This document shows, piece by piece, positions 9,283 through 16,544 of a DNA stretch of 64,000 nt. Location: the NCBI RefSeq assembly GCF_009189165.1, contig NZ_CP045118.1, forward strand, positions 2,232,001-2,296,000, written 5' to 3'. Positions within the stretch are counted from its first letter, which is position 1, and each line of letters starts with the position of its first letter. The DNA comes from Pseudomonas sp. SCB32. Its GTDB lineage: Bacteria; Pseudomonadota; Gammaproteobacteria; Pseudomonadales; Pseudomonadaceae. Under the pieces are notes generated by a model that ran no database searches, was not told the origin of the DNA, and worked only from the letters and a program-made list of their open reading frames with translations. The position numbers and the translations under genes were made by a program.

Positions 9283-9892
9283 GCATTTGACCCAGCAGAT
9301 CATCGAAGCCGGCCGCTTCCTCTATGGTCGCGGCTGGTCGCCGGCCACCAGCAGCAACTACTCGGCGCGCCTGGCCGCCGATCGCGCGCTGCTCACCGTT
9401 TCCGGCAAGCACAAGGGCCAGCTCGGCGTCGACGACGTGTTGGAGACCGATCTGGCCGGCAACAGCCTGGAGCCGGGCAAGAAGCCTTCGGCGGAAACCC
9501 TGCTGCACACCCAGCTCTACGCCTGGCGTCCGGAGATCGGCGCGGTGCTGCACACCCATTCGGTGAATGCCACTGTGTTGTCGCGGCTGACCGTGGGTGA
9601 TCGCCTGGAGCTGGAGGACTACGAGCTGCAGAAGGCCTTTGCCGGCGTGACCACCCATGAAGGCCGCGTCACCGTACCGATTTTCGACAACGACCAGGAC
9701 ATCGCGCGCCTGGCGCAGAAAGTACAGCCCTGGCTGGATGCCCATCCGGACTGCCCCGGTTATCTGATCCGTGGCCACGGCCTGTACACTTGGGGAGCGC
9801 GCATGGCCGATGCCCTGCGCCAGATCGAAGCCTTCGAATTCCTCTTCGAATGCGAACTGAAAGTCCTGAGCCTTCGCGGCGGCACGCGCTGA
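9266..9892 (+). CDS. mtnB: Methylthioribulose-1-phosphate dehydratase
   Basis: Class II aldolase-fold, zinc-dependent dehydratase of the methionine salvage pathway; converts 5-methylthioribulose-1-phosphate to the diketopentyl phosphate. The 208-residue protein shows the aldolase-II features GWSPATSSNYSAR, the acid in PSAETLLHTQ, the zinc His pair in HTHSVNA and the last ligand in RGHGLYTWG. It overlaps the upstream MFS gene by 17 bases and is followed by mtnD after 46 bases. Confidence 0.95.
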   Translation: MNDTREHLTQQIIEAGRFLYGRGWSPATSSNYSARLAADRALLTVSGKHKGQLGVDDVLETDLAGNSLEPGKKPSAETLLHTQLYAWRPEIGAVLHTHSVNATVLSRLTVGDRLELEDYELQKAFAGVTTHEGRVTVPIFDNDQDIARLAQKVQPWLDAHPDCPGYLIRGHGLYTWGARMADALRQIEAFEFLFECELKVLSLRGGTR

Positions 9893-9938
9893 GCGAATCC
9901 AGCCCGCTTTTGGAAAAAGAGCCCAGAAGGAAACGACC

Positions 9939-10484
9939 ATGAGCAGCCTGACCGTCTACCACGAATCGAGCCCCGAGCAGCCGCTGAAGTTGCTGACCCA
10001 TGCCGAGGACATCGCCTCGACCCTGGAAGCCGTCGGTGTGCGCTTCCAGCGCTGGGCGGCCAACGCGCCCATCGCCCCCGGCGCCAGCCAGGACGAGGTG
10101 CTCGCCGCCTACCAGCACGAGATCCGTCGCCTGCAGGAGGAGGAGGGTTATGTCACCGTCGACGTGGTCAGCCTGAACGCCGATCACCCGCAGAAGGACG
10201 AACTTCGCGCCAAGTTCCTCGACGAACACCGCCATGGGGAGGATGAAGTGCGCTTCTTCGTCGCCGGTCGCGGGCTGTTCACCCTGCACATCGAGGATCA
10301 CGTCTACGCCGTGCTGTGCGAGAAGAACGACCTGATCTCGGTGCCGGCAGGCACCCGCCACTGGTTCGACATGGGTGAGCGTCCGCACTTCGTGGCCATC
10401 CGCCTGTTCAACAATGCCGAAGGCTGGGTCGCGAAGTTCACCGGCGACGACATCGCCAAGCGTTTTCCGTTGCTGGAAGACTGA
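9939..10484 (+). CDS. mtnD: Acireductone dioxygenase
   Basis: Cupin metalloenzyme that oxidises acireductone to the 2-oxo acid precursor of methionine (Fe form) or to an off-pathway product (Ni form). The 181-residue protein has the metal-ligand block DEHRHGEDEVRFFVAG and the distal ligand in AGTRHWFDMG. A GGAAACGACC ribosome site precedes the ATG. It stands second in the mtnB-mtnD-mtnC run. Confidence 0.95.
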   Translation: MSSLTVYHESSPEQPLKLLTHAEDIASTLEAVGVRFQRWAANAPIAPGASQDEVLAAYQHEIRRLQEEEGYVTVDVVSLNADHPQKDELRAKFLDEHRHGEDEVRFFVAGRGLFTLHIEDHVYAVLCEKNDLISVPAGTRHWFDMGERPHFVAIRLFNNAEGWVAKFTGDDIAKRFPLLED

Positions 10485-10497
10485 GTTGTTTATTGGG

Positions 10498-10566
10498 GCC
10501 CCGCGTTCGCGGGGGTGACGATTCGGTTCGCGGCGGTGGCGTCATTCCCGCGAACGCGGGAATCCA
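10498..10566. repeat. Inverted REP pair (GCGTTCGCGGG type) between mtnD and mtnC
   Basis: Two oppositely oriented copies of a CCCGCGTTCGCGGG palindrome, the second with the flank CGTCATTCCCGCG, fill most of the 120-bp mtnD-mtnC gap. A single copy of the same palindrome occurs at 36644-36667. Such pairs usually form stable RNA hairpins and may affect mRNA stability within the operon. Confidence 0.7.
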
Positions 10567-10604
10567 GATGACTGGGCCCGACAGATAACGGGATTACCTT
10601 TTCC

Positions 10605-11291
10605 ATGCCGATCAAAGCCATCCTCACCGACATCGAAGGCACCACCAGCGCGGTGAGCTTCGTCTTCGACGTGCTCTTCCCCTATGCCGCCGCGCATCTG
10701 CCGGACTTCATCCGCAATAACATCGACGATGCTCGTGTTACGGAGCAATTGGCTGCCGTGCAGCGTGAGAGCGGCGAGCGTGAGACGGCCGATCCTGAAC
10801 GCTGCATCGAGATCCTCCTGGGCTGGATCGCCGAAGACCGCAAGGCCACGCCGCTCAAGGCGCTGCAGGGCATGGTCTGGGAGCAGGGCTACCGTGCCGG
10901 CCAGCTCAAGGGCCATGTCTACCCGGACGCCGTGGATGCACTGCGTCACTGGCACGCCGAGGGCTTTGCGCTCTATGTTTATTCCTCCGGCTCGATTCAG
11001 GCGCAGAAGCTGATCTTCGGCTGCTCCGAGGCGGGCGACCTGACTCCGCTGTTCTCCGGCTACTTCGATACCACCAGCGGGCCCAAGCGCGAGGCCGAGT
11101 CCTACCGGCGCATCGCCGCTGCCATTGGCCTGCCGGGCGAGGAGATCCTCTTCCTCTCCGACGTTGTGCAGGAACTGGACGCCGCGCAGCAGGCTGGCAT
11201 GCAGACCATCGGCCTGGCGCGCGAGGGTGGTGTGCTGGCAGGCCATGAAACAGTGGCGAGTTTCGCGCTGATCGACCCTGCACGGGGCTGA
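10605..11291 (+). CDS. mtnC: Enolase-phosphatase E1
   Basis: HAD-superfamily bifunctional enzyme of methionine salvage: enolises and dephosphorylates 2,3-diketo-5-methylthiopentyl-1-phosphate to acireductone, the substrate of MtnD. HAD motif I is TDIEGTTSA, motif II is in [12 protein letters not shown], and motif IV is [13 protein letters not shown]. At 228 residues it has the usual length. Called masA in older Pseudomonas annotation. Confidence 0.95.
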   Translation: MPIKAILTDIEGTTSAVSFVFDVLFPYAAAHLPDFIRNNIDDARVTEQLAAVQRESGERETADPERCIEILLGWIAEDRKATPLKALQGMVWEQGYRAGQLKGHVYPDAVDALRHWHAEGFALYVYSSGSIQAQKLIFGCSEAGDLTPLFSGYFDTTSGPKREAESYRRIAAAIGLPGEEILFLSDVVQELDAAQQAGMQTIGLAREGGVLAGHETVASFALIDPARG

Positions 11292-11364
11292 GCCACCGCT
11301 CGCGCCGGCGGGGCTTGGGACGGTATCATCAGCGGACCAACTTTCTCATAGAGGGATCTTGAAT

Positions 11365-11553
11365 ATGGGTTTCCTGCGCGACCTGATCGCCCTGGTCATC
11401 TTCGTCGTGGACATCTGGGCCATCCTCAACGTGGCGCGAAGCGACGCTGACATTCCGAAGAAGATCCTCTGGATTCTGGTGGTCGCCGTTCTGCCGGTGC
11501 TGGGGTTGATCGTCTGGGCATTCGCCGGGCCGCGTAGCAAGGCGCGGAGCTGA
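11365..11553 (+). CDS. Small PLDc_N domain membrane protein
   Basis: A 62-residue protein with two transmembrane helices (about residues 5-23 and 33-53) separated by ARSDADIPKK. This is the phospholipase-D-nuclease N-terminal-like (PLDc_N) arrangement, here without any phospholipase domain. ATG 11365 is preferred over the in-frame TTG at 11359 because GAGGGA lies at a good spacing upstream. Function unknown; free-standing PLDc_N proteins are common in Pseudomonas. Confidence 0.75.
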   Translation: MGFLRDLIALVIFVVDIWAILNVARSDADIPKKILWILVVAVLPVLGLIVWAFAGPRSKARS

Positions 11554-11610
11554 GTTTCACTCGCCGATGCTTTGGTAGGGGATCGTGGTCATGCGAATGC
11601 TGCGCTCCCT

Positions 11611-11634
11611 GTAGGAGCGGACTTCGTCCGCGAT
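11611..11634 (+). repeat. REP element (GTAGGAGCGGACTTCGTCCGCGAT)
   Basis: One copy of the GTAGGAGCGGAC-n-GTCCGCGA REP, whose GCGGAC/GTCCGC arms form a hairpin, just 3' of the PLDc_N gene. Confidence 0.75.
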
Positions 11635-11650
11635 GCTCCTGCTCTTCGTA

Positions 11651-11818
11651 GGGCGAATAACGCCTAAGGCGTTATCCGCCGTATTGGGGTTTGGGTGTTT
11701 CTGCGTCGCTTCGGCTTGTGCTGATGTATTTGGTTTCGCCCCCTCGGGCGAGTCACTTTTCCAAACGACGGATGGCCGCCCCCCGCAAAGTAACCAAAAG
11801 GCTTGCCCCTGCATCCGG
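11651..11818 (+). repeat. Dispersed 168-bp intergenic element, copy A
   Basis: This block runs from GGCGAATAACGCC through GGTTTCGCCCCCTCGGGCGA to TTGCCCCTGCATCCGG. A clearly homologous copy in the opposite orientation lies at 51891-52057; sequences flanking both copies differ, which marks the edges of the element. Reading frames in it are not gene-like. Together with the REP and palindrome beside it, it fills the 516-bp gap between the PLDc_N and DHFR-like genes. Confidence 0.75.
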
Positions 11819-11848
11819 TTTTTCGCTTAGGCGAAAAATACCCTCGCT

Positions 11849-11943
11849 GAATCGCAGTTTCAGGGGCCCGCGTCGACGGGCCATCCCTGGCCCGACGACG
11901 CTCTCGCGACATCCATGTCGCTCAACCCCTGAAACTCCGATTC
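11849..11943. repeat. 95-bp palindromic element
   Basis: Bounded by 18-bp inverted repeats starting GAATCGCAGTTTCAGGGG, with one mismatch between arms (11849-11866 and 11926-11943). Inside are the smaller palindromes GGGCCA-TCCC-TGGCCC and GCGACAT-CC-ATGTCGC. The whole can fold into a branched structure. It looks like a non-autonomous or REP-like intergenic element. Confidence 0.6.
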
Positions 11944-12008
11944 CACTCGGCCTCCTGAAGGGGCGCTCCGGTGTGCGCGGATATTCCTCTGGAAACCGCA
12001 TTTTGCTC

Positions 12009-12032
12009 CCGTAGGAGCGTGCCATGCCCGCG
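12009..12032 (+). repeat. REP half-element (GTAGGAGCGTGCCATGCCCGCGAA)
   Basis: A GTAGGAGCG repeat with a GCC-AT-GCCC type hairpin just downstream of the minus-strand DHFR-like gene. Confidence 0.65.
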
Positions 12033-12069
12033 AAATCCATCGCCGCCCCGCAACAACCGGCTCCCCCTC

Positions 12070-12597
12070 TTAATCAAATCGATAATGCAACCGCACGCAC
12101 CCCGGCTCCAGGGTCTTCGCCGACACCAACGTCGGCGACGCCCGCAGCCCGCTGGCAGGGAAGAGCGGAACACCGCCACCGATGATTTCGGGCATCACGT
12201 AGATTTCCAGCTCATCCAGCGCCCCGCGCTCCATGAACGCCATCTGCAGCTGGCCACCGCCGAGCATCCACACGTCCCCATCCTCCAGCGCACGCAACTC
12301 CGCCACCAGTGCGTCGATATCGCTGCGGGTTTCCAGGGGGCCTTTCGGGTGCTCGATGGGCCGTGACGTCAGCACCAGGACTCGCTGCTCACCGTAGGCC
12401 CAGGGGCTGGGATCGGTTTCGAGAAAGTCATAGGTCGCGCGCCCCATGACCACGGTGCGGATGCGCCGGATAAAGAGGTTGTAGTCGTGCTCGCCCAGCT
12501 CCAGCTTGTCGTACTTGAACAGCCACTCCAGGCTGTGCTCCGGGGTGGCGATATAGCCGTCGAGGCTGGTGGCGATGTAGCCGAGAATCCTGGCCAT
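12070..12597 (-). CDS. Dihydrofolate reductase-like (RibD C-terminal fold) protein
   Basis: A 175-residue reductase of the DHFR/RibD_C family. Markers are the N-terminal strand ATSLDGYIA, the NADPH-binding region VVMGRATYDF and the GGG loop WMLGGGQLQMAF. Such stand-alone proteins are called dihydrofolate reductase family or YwjB/YyaP-like and their substrates are unknown. ATG 12597 opens the conserved strand and has an AAGGAG site upstream; a longer in-frame version would run into the divergent regulator. Divergent from, and probably repressed by, the adjacent TetR protein. Confidence 0.85.
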   Translation of the reverse strand: MARILGYIATSLDGYIATPEHSLEWLFKYDKLELGEHDYNLFIRRIRTVVMGRATYDFLETDPSPWAYGEQRVLVLTSRPIEHPKGPLETRSDIDALVAELRALEDGDVWMLGGGQLQMAFMERGALDELEIYVMPEIIGGGVPLFPASGLRASPTLVSAKTLEPGCVRLHYRFD

Positions 12598-12630
12598 GGT
12601 GAATCTCCTTCGATAAGATCTGCCCAAATA

Positions 12631-12652
12631 TATAAATGAATGTTCATTTATA
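12631..12652. promoter_or_regulatory. 22-bp palindromic TetR operator
   Basis: A perfect inverted repeat with 10-bp arms and a 2-base centre, TATAAATGAA-TG-TTCATTTATA, lies between the divergent DHFR-like and TetR genes, ending 12 bases before the TetR start. Its A+T content contrasts with the surrounding GC-rich DNA. The position predicts autorepression and control of the reductase gene. Confidence 0.75.
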
Positions 12653-12664
12653 AAAGAGGAATTC

Positions 12665-13243
12665 ATGGCTCGAACCAAGACGGTCAGCGACGAAGCAATA
12701 CTCGATGCCGCCATGGCGTTGATGGTGCGCGAGGGGCCGGAGGCGGTGACCTTCGCCGCCGTGGGGCGCGAGGTCGGGCTTTCCGCCGCGACCCTGGTGC
12801 AGCGTCACGCGACCAAGGCGGAGTTCCTGCGTGCAGTGCTGCTGCGCGCCTGGGATCAGTTGGATGCGCAGACGGCGCGGCTCGACGAGACCGCCGAGCT
12901 GGGCCCTGAAGGGGCGGTGCAGATGCTGCTGGCGATGTTTCCGGTGGGCGAGGGCGAGACCGATTACGCGGAAGGGCTGCTGATCCTGCGCGAGGATATG
13001 CGCGACCCGCTGTTGCGCGCACGCGGCGCTCAGTGGGGCGCGGCTTTGGCCACAGCGCTGGGGCGGCGATTGAGCCATGACCCGCAAAGGCAGCAGATAC
13101 TCGGCCGCCTGATGGCCAGCCAGTGGCAGGGCGCGCAGCTCTGGTGGGCCTTCGAGCGCAAGGGCGATCCCGCCAGCGTCATCGGTGCTGAGCTGCGTCG
13201 CTGGTGCGAGGTGATCCTGGCCGGCGAAAGGCTTGCGGGATAA
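12665..13243 (+). CDS. TetR family transcriptional regulator
   Basis: A 192-residue repressor with an N-terminal helix-turn-helix: ILDAAMALMVREG begins the first helix and VGREVGLSAATLVQRH is the recognition region, followed by KAEFLRAVLL typical of TetR. The C-terminal ligand-binding domain is not assignable to a ligand. AAGAGGA provides the ribosome site. A perfect palindrome sits directly in front of it and serves as the likely operator shared with the divergent DHFR-like gene. Confidence 0.88.
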   Translation: MARTKTVSDEAILDAAMALMVREGPEAVTFAAVGREVGLSAATLVQRHATKAEFLRAVLLRAWDQLDAQTARLDETAELGPEGAVQMLLAMFPVGEGETDYAEGLLILREDMRDPLLRARGAQWGAALATALGRRLSHDPQRQQILGRLMASQWQGAQLWWAFERKGDPASVIGAELRRWCEVILAGERLAG

Positions 13244-13267
13244 GGCGTGGGGGCGGAGACTCGACCG

Positions 13268-13801
13268 ATGCATTACTGCCTGATCGAAACTCAACTCGGC
13301 TGGTTCGGACTTGCCTGGAGCCCGCAGGGGATCGTGCGCACCTATTTGCCAGGTGACTCCGTGCACAGCATGCGTGAGCGCTTCGATAAGCTCGGCAGCG
13401 AAACTGCGCACTGGCCGGGGTTCATCGGCGAGGCACGCCAGTTGATCCTCGGTTATGCGCGGGGCGAGGCGGTTTCCTTCGACAACCTGCCGCTGGACCT
13501 CTCGGCAGTCAGCGACTTCCATCGCCGCGTCTATGACGACATCCTTCAGCTCGGTCGCGGCGAGACCACCACCTATGGTGAGATCGCCCGGCGCCTGGGG
13601 GACGTCGGCCTGTCCCGCGCGGTGGGGCAGGCGATGGGGTCCAATCCGATTCCGCTGATCATCCCGTGCCACCGCGTGCTGGCCAGCGGCGGCAAGACCG
13701 GCGGCTTCTCCGCCCCCGGTGGCAGTACCTCGAAGATGCGCATGCTGGCGCTGGAAGGCTTCGAGGACCCGCAGGTCGCTCAGACCGCCTTCGACTTCTA
13801 G
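13268..13801 (+). CDS. Methylated-DNA--protein-cysteine methyltransferase-like protein (MGMT type 1)
   Basis: A 177-residue protein of the O6-alkylguanine-DNA alkyltransferase family, which removes alkyl groups onto its own active-site Cys. The acceptor is C134 in IPCHRVL; the helix-turn-helix region is [27 protein letters not shown]. The C-terminal [12 protein letters not shown] loop fits. ATG 13268 is preferred over GTG 13247 because GGAG lies 9 bases upstream. It follows the TetR gene by 24 bases and converges on a second MGMT gene, sharing the four bases CTAG as overlapping stop codons. Confidence 0.85.
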   Translation: MHYCLIETQLGWFGLAWSPQGIVRTYLPGDSVHSMRERFDKLGSETAHWPGFIGEARQLILGYARGEAVSFDNLPLDLSAVSDFHRRVYDDILQLGRGETTTYGEIARRLGDVGLSRAVGQAMGSNPIPLIIPCHRVLASGGKTGGFSAPGGSTSKMRMLALEGFEDPQVAQTAFDF

Positions 13802-14280
13802 CCCTTCTCGATGGCGCCCTCCAGGCGCAACAGCAGTTCCTTGCGCGCCAGCCCGCCCGCGTAGCCGGTGAGACTGCCGTCCCGGCCGATCACCCGGTGG
13901 CAGGGCACGATGATGCTGATGGGGTTGGCGCCATTGGCCGCGCCCACCGCACGTACCGCCTTGGGCCGGCCGATGCGCTGCGCGAGTTCCGCGTAGTAGG
14001 TGGTATAGCCGTAGGGGATCTCGACGAGCGCCTGCCAGACCTGGCGCTGGAACGCGGTGCCGCCGGTATTCAGGCGGACTTCGAAGCGTTGGCGCTTGCC
14101 GGCGAAGTACTCGTCCAGCTGGCGCGCCACCTCGTCCAGCAACGGGCTGCCTTCGCGCCAGTCCGGCTCGGGGTAATGCCGCTGCTCCAGGTCCATGTAG
14201 AGCATCCGCAGGCCGCCTTCGTCGCCGGCCAGCAGCAGGCGTCCGGTGGGGCTGTCGTGATAGCGGTAGTGCATGGTCAT
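13798..14280 (-). CDS. ogt: Methylated-DNA--protein-cysteine methyltransferase
   Basis: A 160-residue O6-methylguanine/O4-methylthymine repair methyltransferase. The acceptor Cys is C127 in [32 protein letters not shown] is split by the expected recognition helix. The N-terminus [19 protein letters not shown] is typical of Ogt. Its start overlaps the alkA stop by four bases (ATGA), so the two are one translationally coupled alkylation-repair operon. A second start ATG at 14274 is possible. Confidence 0.92.
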   Translation of the reverse strand: MTMHYRYHDSPTGRLLLAGDEGGLRMLYMDLEQRHYPEPDWREGSPLLDEVARQLDEYFAGKRQRFEVRLNTGGTAFQRQVWQALVEIPYGYTTYYAELAQRIGRPKAVRAVGAANGANPISIIVPCHRVIGRDGSLTGYAGGLARKELLLRLEGAIEKG

Positions 14281-15182
14281 CCTCCGGTGCGGCCGCCCTG
14301 GGAATAGGCGTGCCAGAGATAGACGGCGGCGTAGGCGCGCCAGGGTCGCCAGGCTTCGGCTCGGCGCTGCAGTTCGCGGGCGGTGATGCCGTCGGCACCC
14401 CAGACCGGCGATTTGAGCAGGCCCAGGTCGGCGGTGGGGAATGCGTCCGGATCGCCGAAGGCGCGCAGGGCGACGTACTCGGCGGTCCAGGGACCGATGC
14501 CGGGGAGGGCGCAAAGGCGTTTCACCAGGTCATCGGCGCCATCGTCCACGTGCAGGGCCAGGGTGCCGTTGGCGCAGGCAGCGGCGAAGCGTTGCAGGGT
14601 TTCCACGCGCTTGCCGGGCATGCCGATGCCGGCGAGGTCGGCGTTGGCCAGGGCTTCTGGCGTGGGGAAAAGCCGGGTCGGCTGTTCCTCGCCCGCGCCA
14701 GGCAGTGACTCGCCCAGGCGTTGCACCAGCCGGCCGACGATGGTCACCGCCGCCTTCACCGTGACCTGCTGGCCGACGATGGCGCGAACCGCCTGTTCGA
14801 ACGGATCGAAGGCGGTGGGCAGCCGTAGCCCGGGGGCTTGCAGGATGAGCGGGCCGAGCAGCGGATCGTCGCCCAGGTGGTCGGCGATTTGCGCGGGGTC
14901 GCTGTCCAGGTCGAACATCTTGCGTACCCGCGCTGCCAGCGCATCGGCATGCTGCGGGGCGAGATGGATTTCCAGCTCCAGCTCGGCGCGATCCTCCCGT
15001 GGCCGCACGCTGAACCACCCGGCTTCATCGCCGACGTGCACGCTGCGGGCGTAGCGGTCCGGCGACAGGCATTCGACGCCGGCCAGGCTGCGCAGGGCGA
15101 AGTGATCGTGGAACTGCTGCCAGGTCCACGGCGCGCGGTAGGGCAGGCGGATGATCCGGGGAGTCGGGGATGCGTTTTTCAT
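14277..15182 (-). CDS. alkA: DNA-3-methyladenine glycosylase II
   Basis: Removes alkylated bases (3-methyladenine and others) from DNA. The 301-residue protein has the N-terminal AlkA domain, the helix-hairpin-helix [18 protein letters not shown] and the catalytic Asp at about residue 252 in FPTADLGL. It lacks the Ada-type regulatory domain. The first gene of an alkA-ogt operon; PAO1 places alkA immediately before speE as here. Confidence 0.93.
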   Translation of the reverse strand: MKNASPTPRIIRLPYRAPWTWQQFHDHFALRSLAGVECLSPDRYARSVHVGDEAGWFSVRPREDRAELELEIHLAPQHADALAARVRKMFDLDSDPAQIADHLGDDPLLGPLILQAPGLRLPTAFDPFEQAVRAIVGQQVTVKAAVTIVGRLVQRLGESLPGAGEEQPTRLFPTPEALANADLAGIGMPGKRVETLQRFAAACANGTLALHVDDGADDLVKRLCALPGIGPWTAEYVALRAFGDPDAFPTADLGLLKSPVWGADGITARELQRRAEAWRPWRAYAAVYLWHAYSQGGRTGG

Positions 15183-15292
15183 GGGGCGACCTTACCTGTT
15201 GCGCGCGTGGCTGTCCTCCCGACGCTGACTTTCAAACTGCCCGTCCGCCGGGGCGGACGACAACGGGGTTCGACCTGTCATCGCCAGGCACG

Positions 15293-15302
15293 TAGAATGC
15301 GC
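15293..15302 (+). promoter_or_regulatory. Probable -10 region of speE (TAGAATGCGC)
   Basis: TAGAAT with TTCGAC 18 bases upstream, about 60 bases before speE. Identical ten bases occur before prmB and the LtaS-like gene. Confidence 0.5.
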
Positions 15303-15364
15303 GCCTCTTTCGGGGCGGTGCGTCCGTCCCCTCCTACTGTCTTGTCCCGACGGGAGCCCCCTCC

Positions 15365-16225
15365 ATGCACGATTACCAGGAAACCCTCTACGACGGCTAT
15401 GGCCAGCGTTTCAGCGTCGACAGGATGCTCCACGAGGTGCGCACCGAGCACCAGCACCTGGTGATCTTCGAGAATGCCCGCATGGGCCGCGTGATGGCGC
15501 TGGACGGCGTGATCCAGACCACCGAGGCCGACGAGTTCATCTACCACGAGATGCTCACCCACGTGCCGATCCTCGCCCATGGCGCGGCCAAGCGCGTGCT
15601 GATCATCGGCGGCGGTGACGGCGGCATGCTGCGCGAGGTGTCCAAGCACGCCAGCGTCGAGCACATCACCATGGTCGAGATCGACGGCACCGTGGTCGAC
15701 ATGTGCAGGGAGTTCCTGCCGAACCACTCCAAGGGCGCCTTCGACGATCCGCGTCTGAACCTGGTGATCGACGACGGCATGCGCTTCGTCGCCACCACCA
15801 AGGAGAAGTTCGACGTGATCATCTCCGACTCCACCGACCCGATCGGTCCGGGCGAGGTGCTGTTCTCGGAGAACTTCTACCAGGCCTGCCACCGCTGCCT
15901 GAACGAGGGCGGCGTGCTGGTGACCCAGAACGGTACGCCCTTCATGCAGCTGGATACCGTGCGCAACACTGCCGGCCGCATGAACGGGCTGTTCGCTGAC
16001 TGGCACTTCTACCAGGCGGCCGTTCCGACCTACATCGGTGGCTCGATGACCTTCGCCTGGGGCTCGACCAACCCGGCCCTGCGCCACGTCGACGTCGCGA
16101 CCCTGCAGAAGCGCTTCGCCGCCAGCGGCATCCAGACCCGCTACTACAACGCCGCGATCCACCAGGGCGCCTTTGCCTTGCCGCAGTACGTGCTGCAGGC
16201 CATCGGCAAGCCGACCAACGACTGA
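15365..16225 (+). CDS. speE: Spermidine synthase (polyamine aminopropyltransferase)
   Basis: Transfers the aminopropyl group of decarboxylated SAM to putrescine. The 286-residue protein has the signature [18 protein letters not shown], the catalytic Asp in [18 protein letters not shown], and the N-terminal [11 protein letters not shown] region. Monocistronic with its own promoter. Polyamine synthesis here may be set against the polyamine-type import and catabolism operon at 28-34 kb. Confidence 0.95.
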   Translation: MHDYQETLYDGYGQRFSVDRMLHEVRTEHQHLVIFENARMGRVMALDGVIQTTEADEFIYHEMLTHVPILAHGAAKRVLIIGGGDGGMLREVSKHASVEHITMVEIDGTVVDMCREFLPNHSKGAFDDPRLNLVIDDGMRFVATTKEKFDVIISDSTDPIGPGEVLFSENFYQACHRCLNEGGVLVTQNGTPFMQLDTVRNTAGRMNGLFADWHFYQAAVPTYIGGSMTFAWGSTNPALRHVDVATLQKRFAASGIQTRYYNAAIHQGAFALPQYVLQAIGKPTND

Positions 16226-16544
16226 CCTCCGCGTCAGGGGAAGGCAGGCGCCGTTCCCGCATCGCGATGCGGCGCCACGCTGGGCGACCGGTGGTCGGTC
16301 ATGACGGTACCGTCACTCGTCGTCCGGTAATGTAACCGCCCTCCGGCGGTCGTCAGCGCCTTTGCCGGGTGCTCGTATCATCCCGAAACGATTGTCCGCG
16401 CCGGCCTGATGCCGGCTCACGCGGTGCCGAATAGAATGCGCCGCCACGGCTTTTACGGTGTAATGCCGCGTTTTTTCGCGCTTTCGCAGGGCTCCGCCTG
16501 GGCGGCGCGCCTTCGAACCCACACGTTCACAACGGAACCTAGAA
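16226..16544. other. 319-bp intergenic region, speE to LtaS-like gene
   Basis: No convincing gene. It holds a TAGAATGCGC -10-like element at 16432-16441 and a GC hairpin (GCCGG-CCTGAT-GCCGGC, 16400-16415). PAO1 has a small gene (PA1688) at this place; nothing comparable with a ribosome site is seen here. Confidence 0.5.
16432..16441 (+). promoter_or_regulatory. Probable -10 region of the LtaS-like gene
   Basis: TAGAATGCGC, identical to the motif before prmB and speE, 104 bases before the start codon. Confidence 0.4.

Noticed and set aside
12644..14398. 584-residue minus-strand frame over TetR and MGMT genes
   Set aside because: Overlaps three well-supported genes and has no domain.
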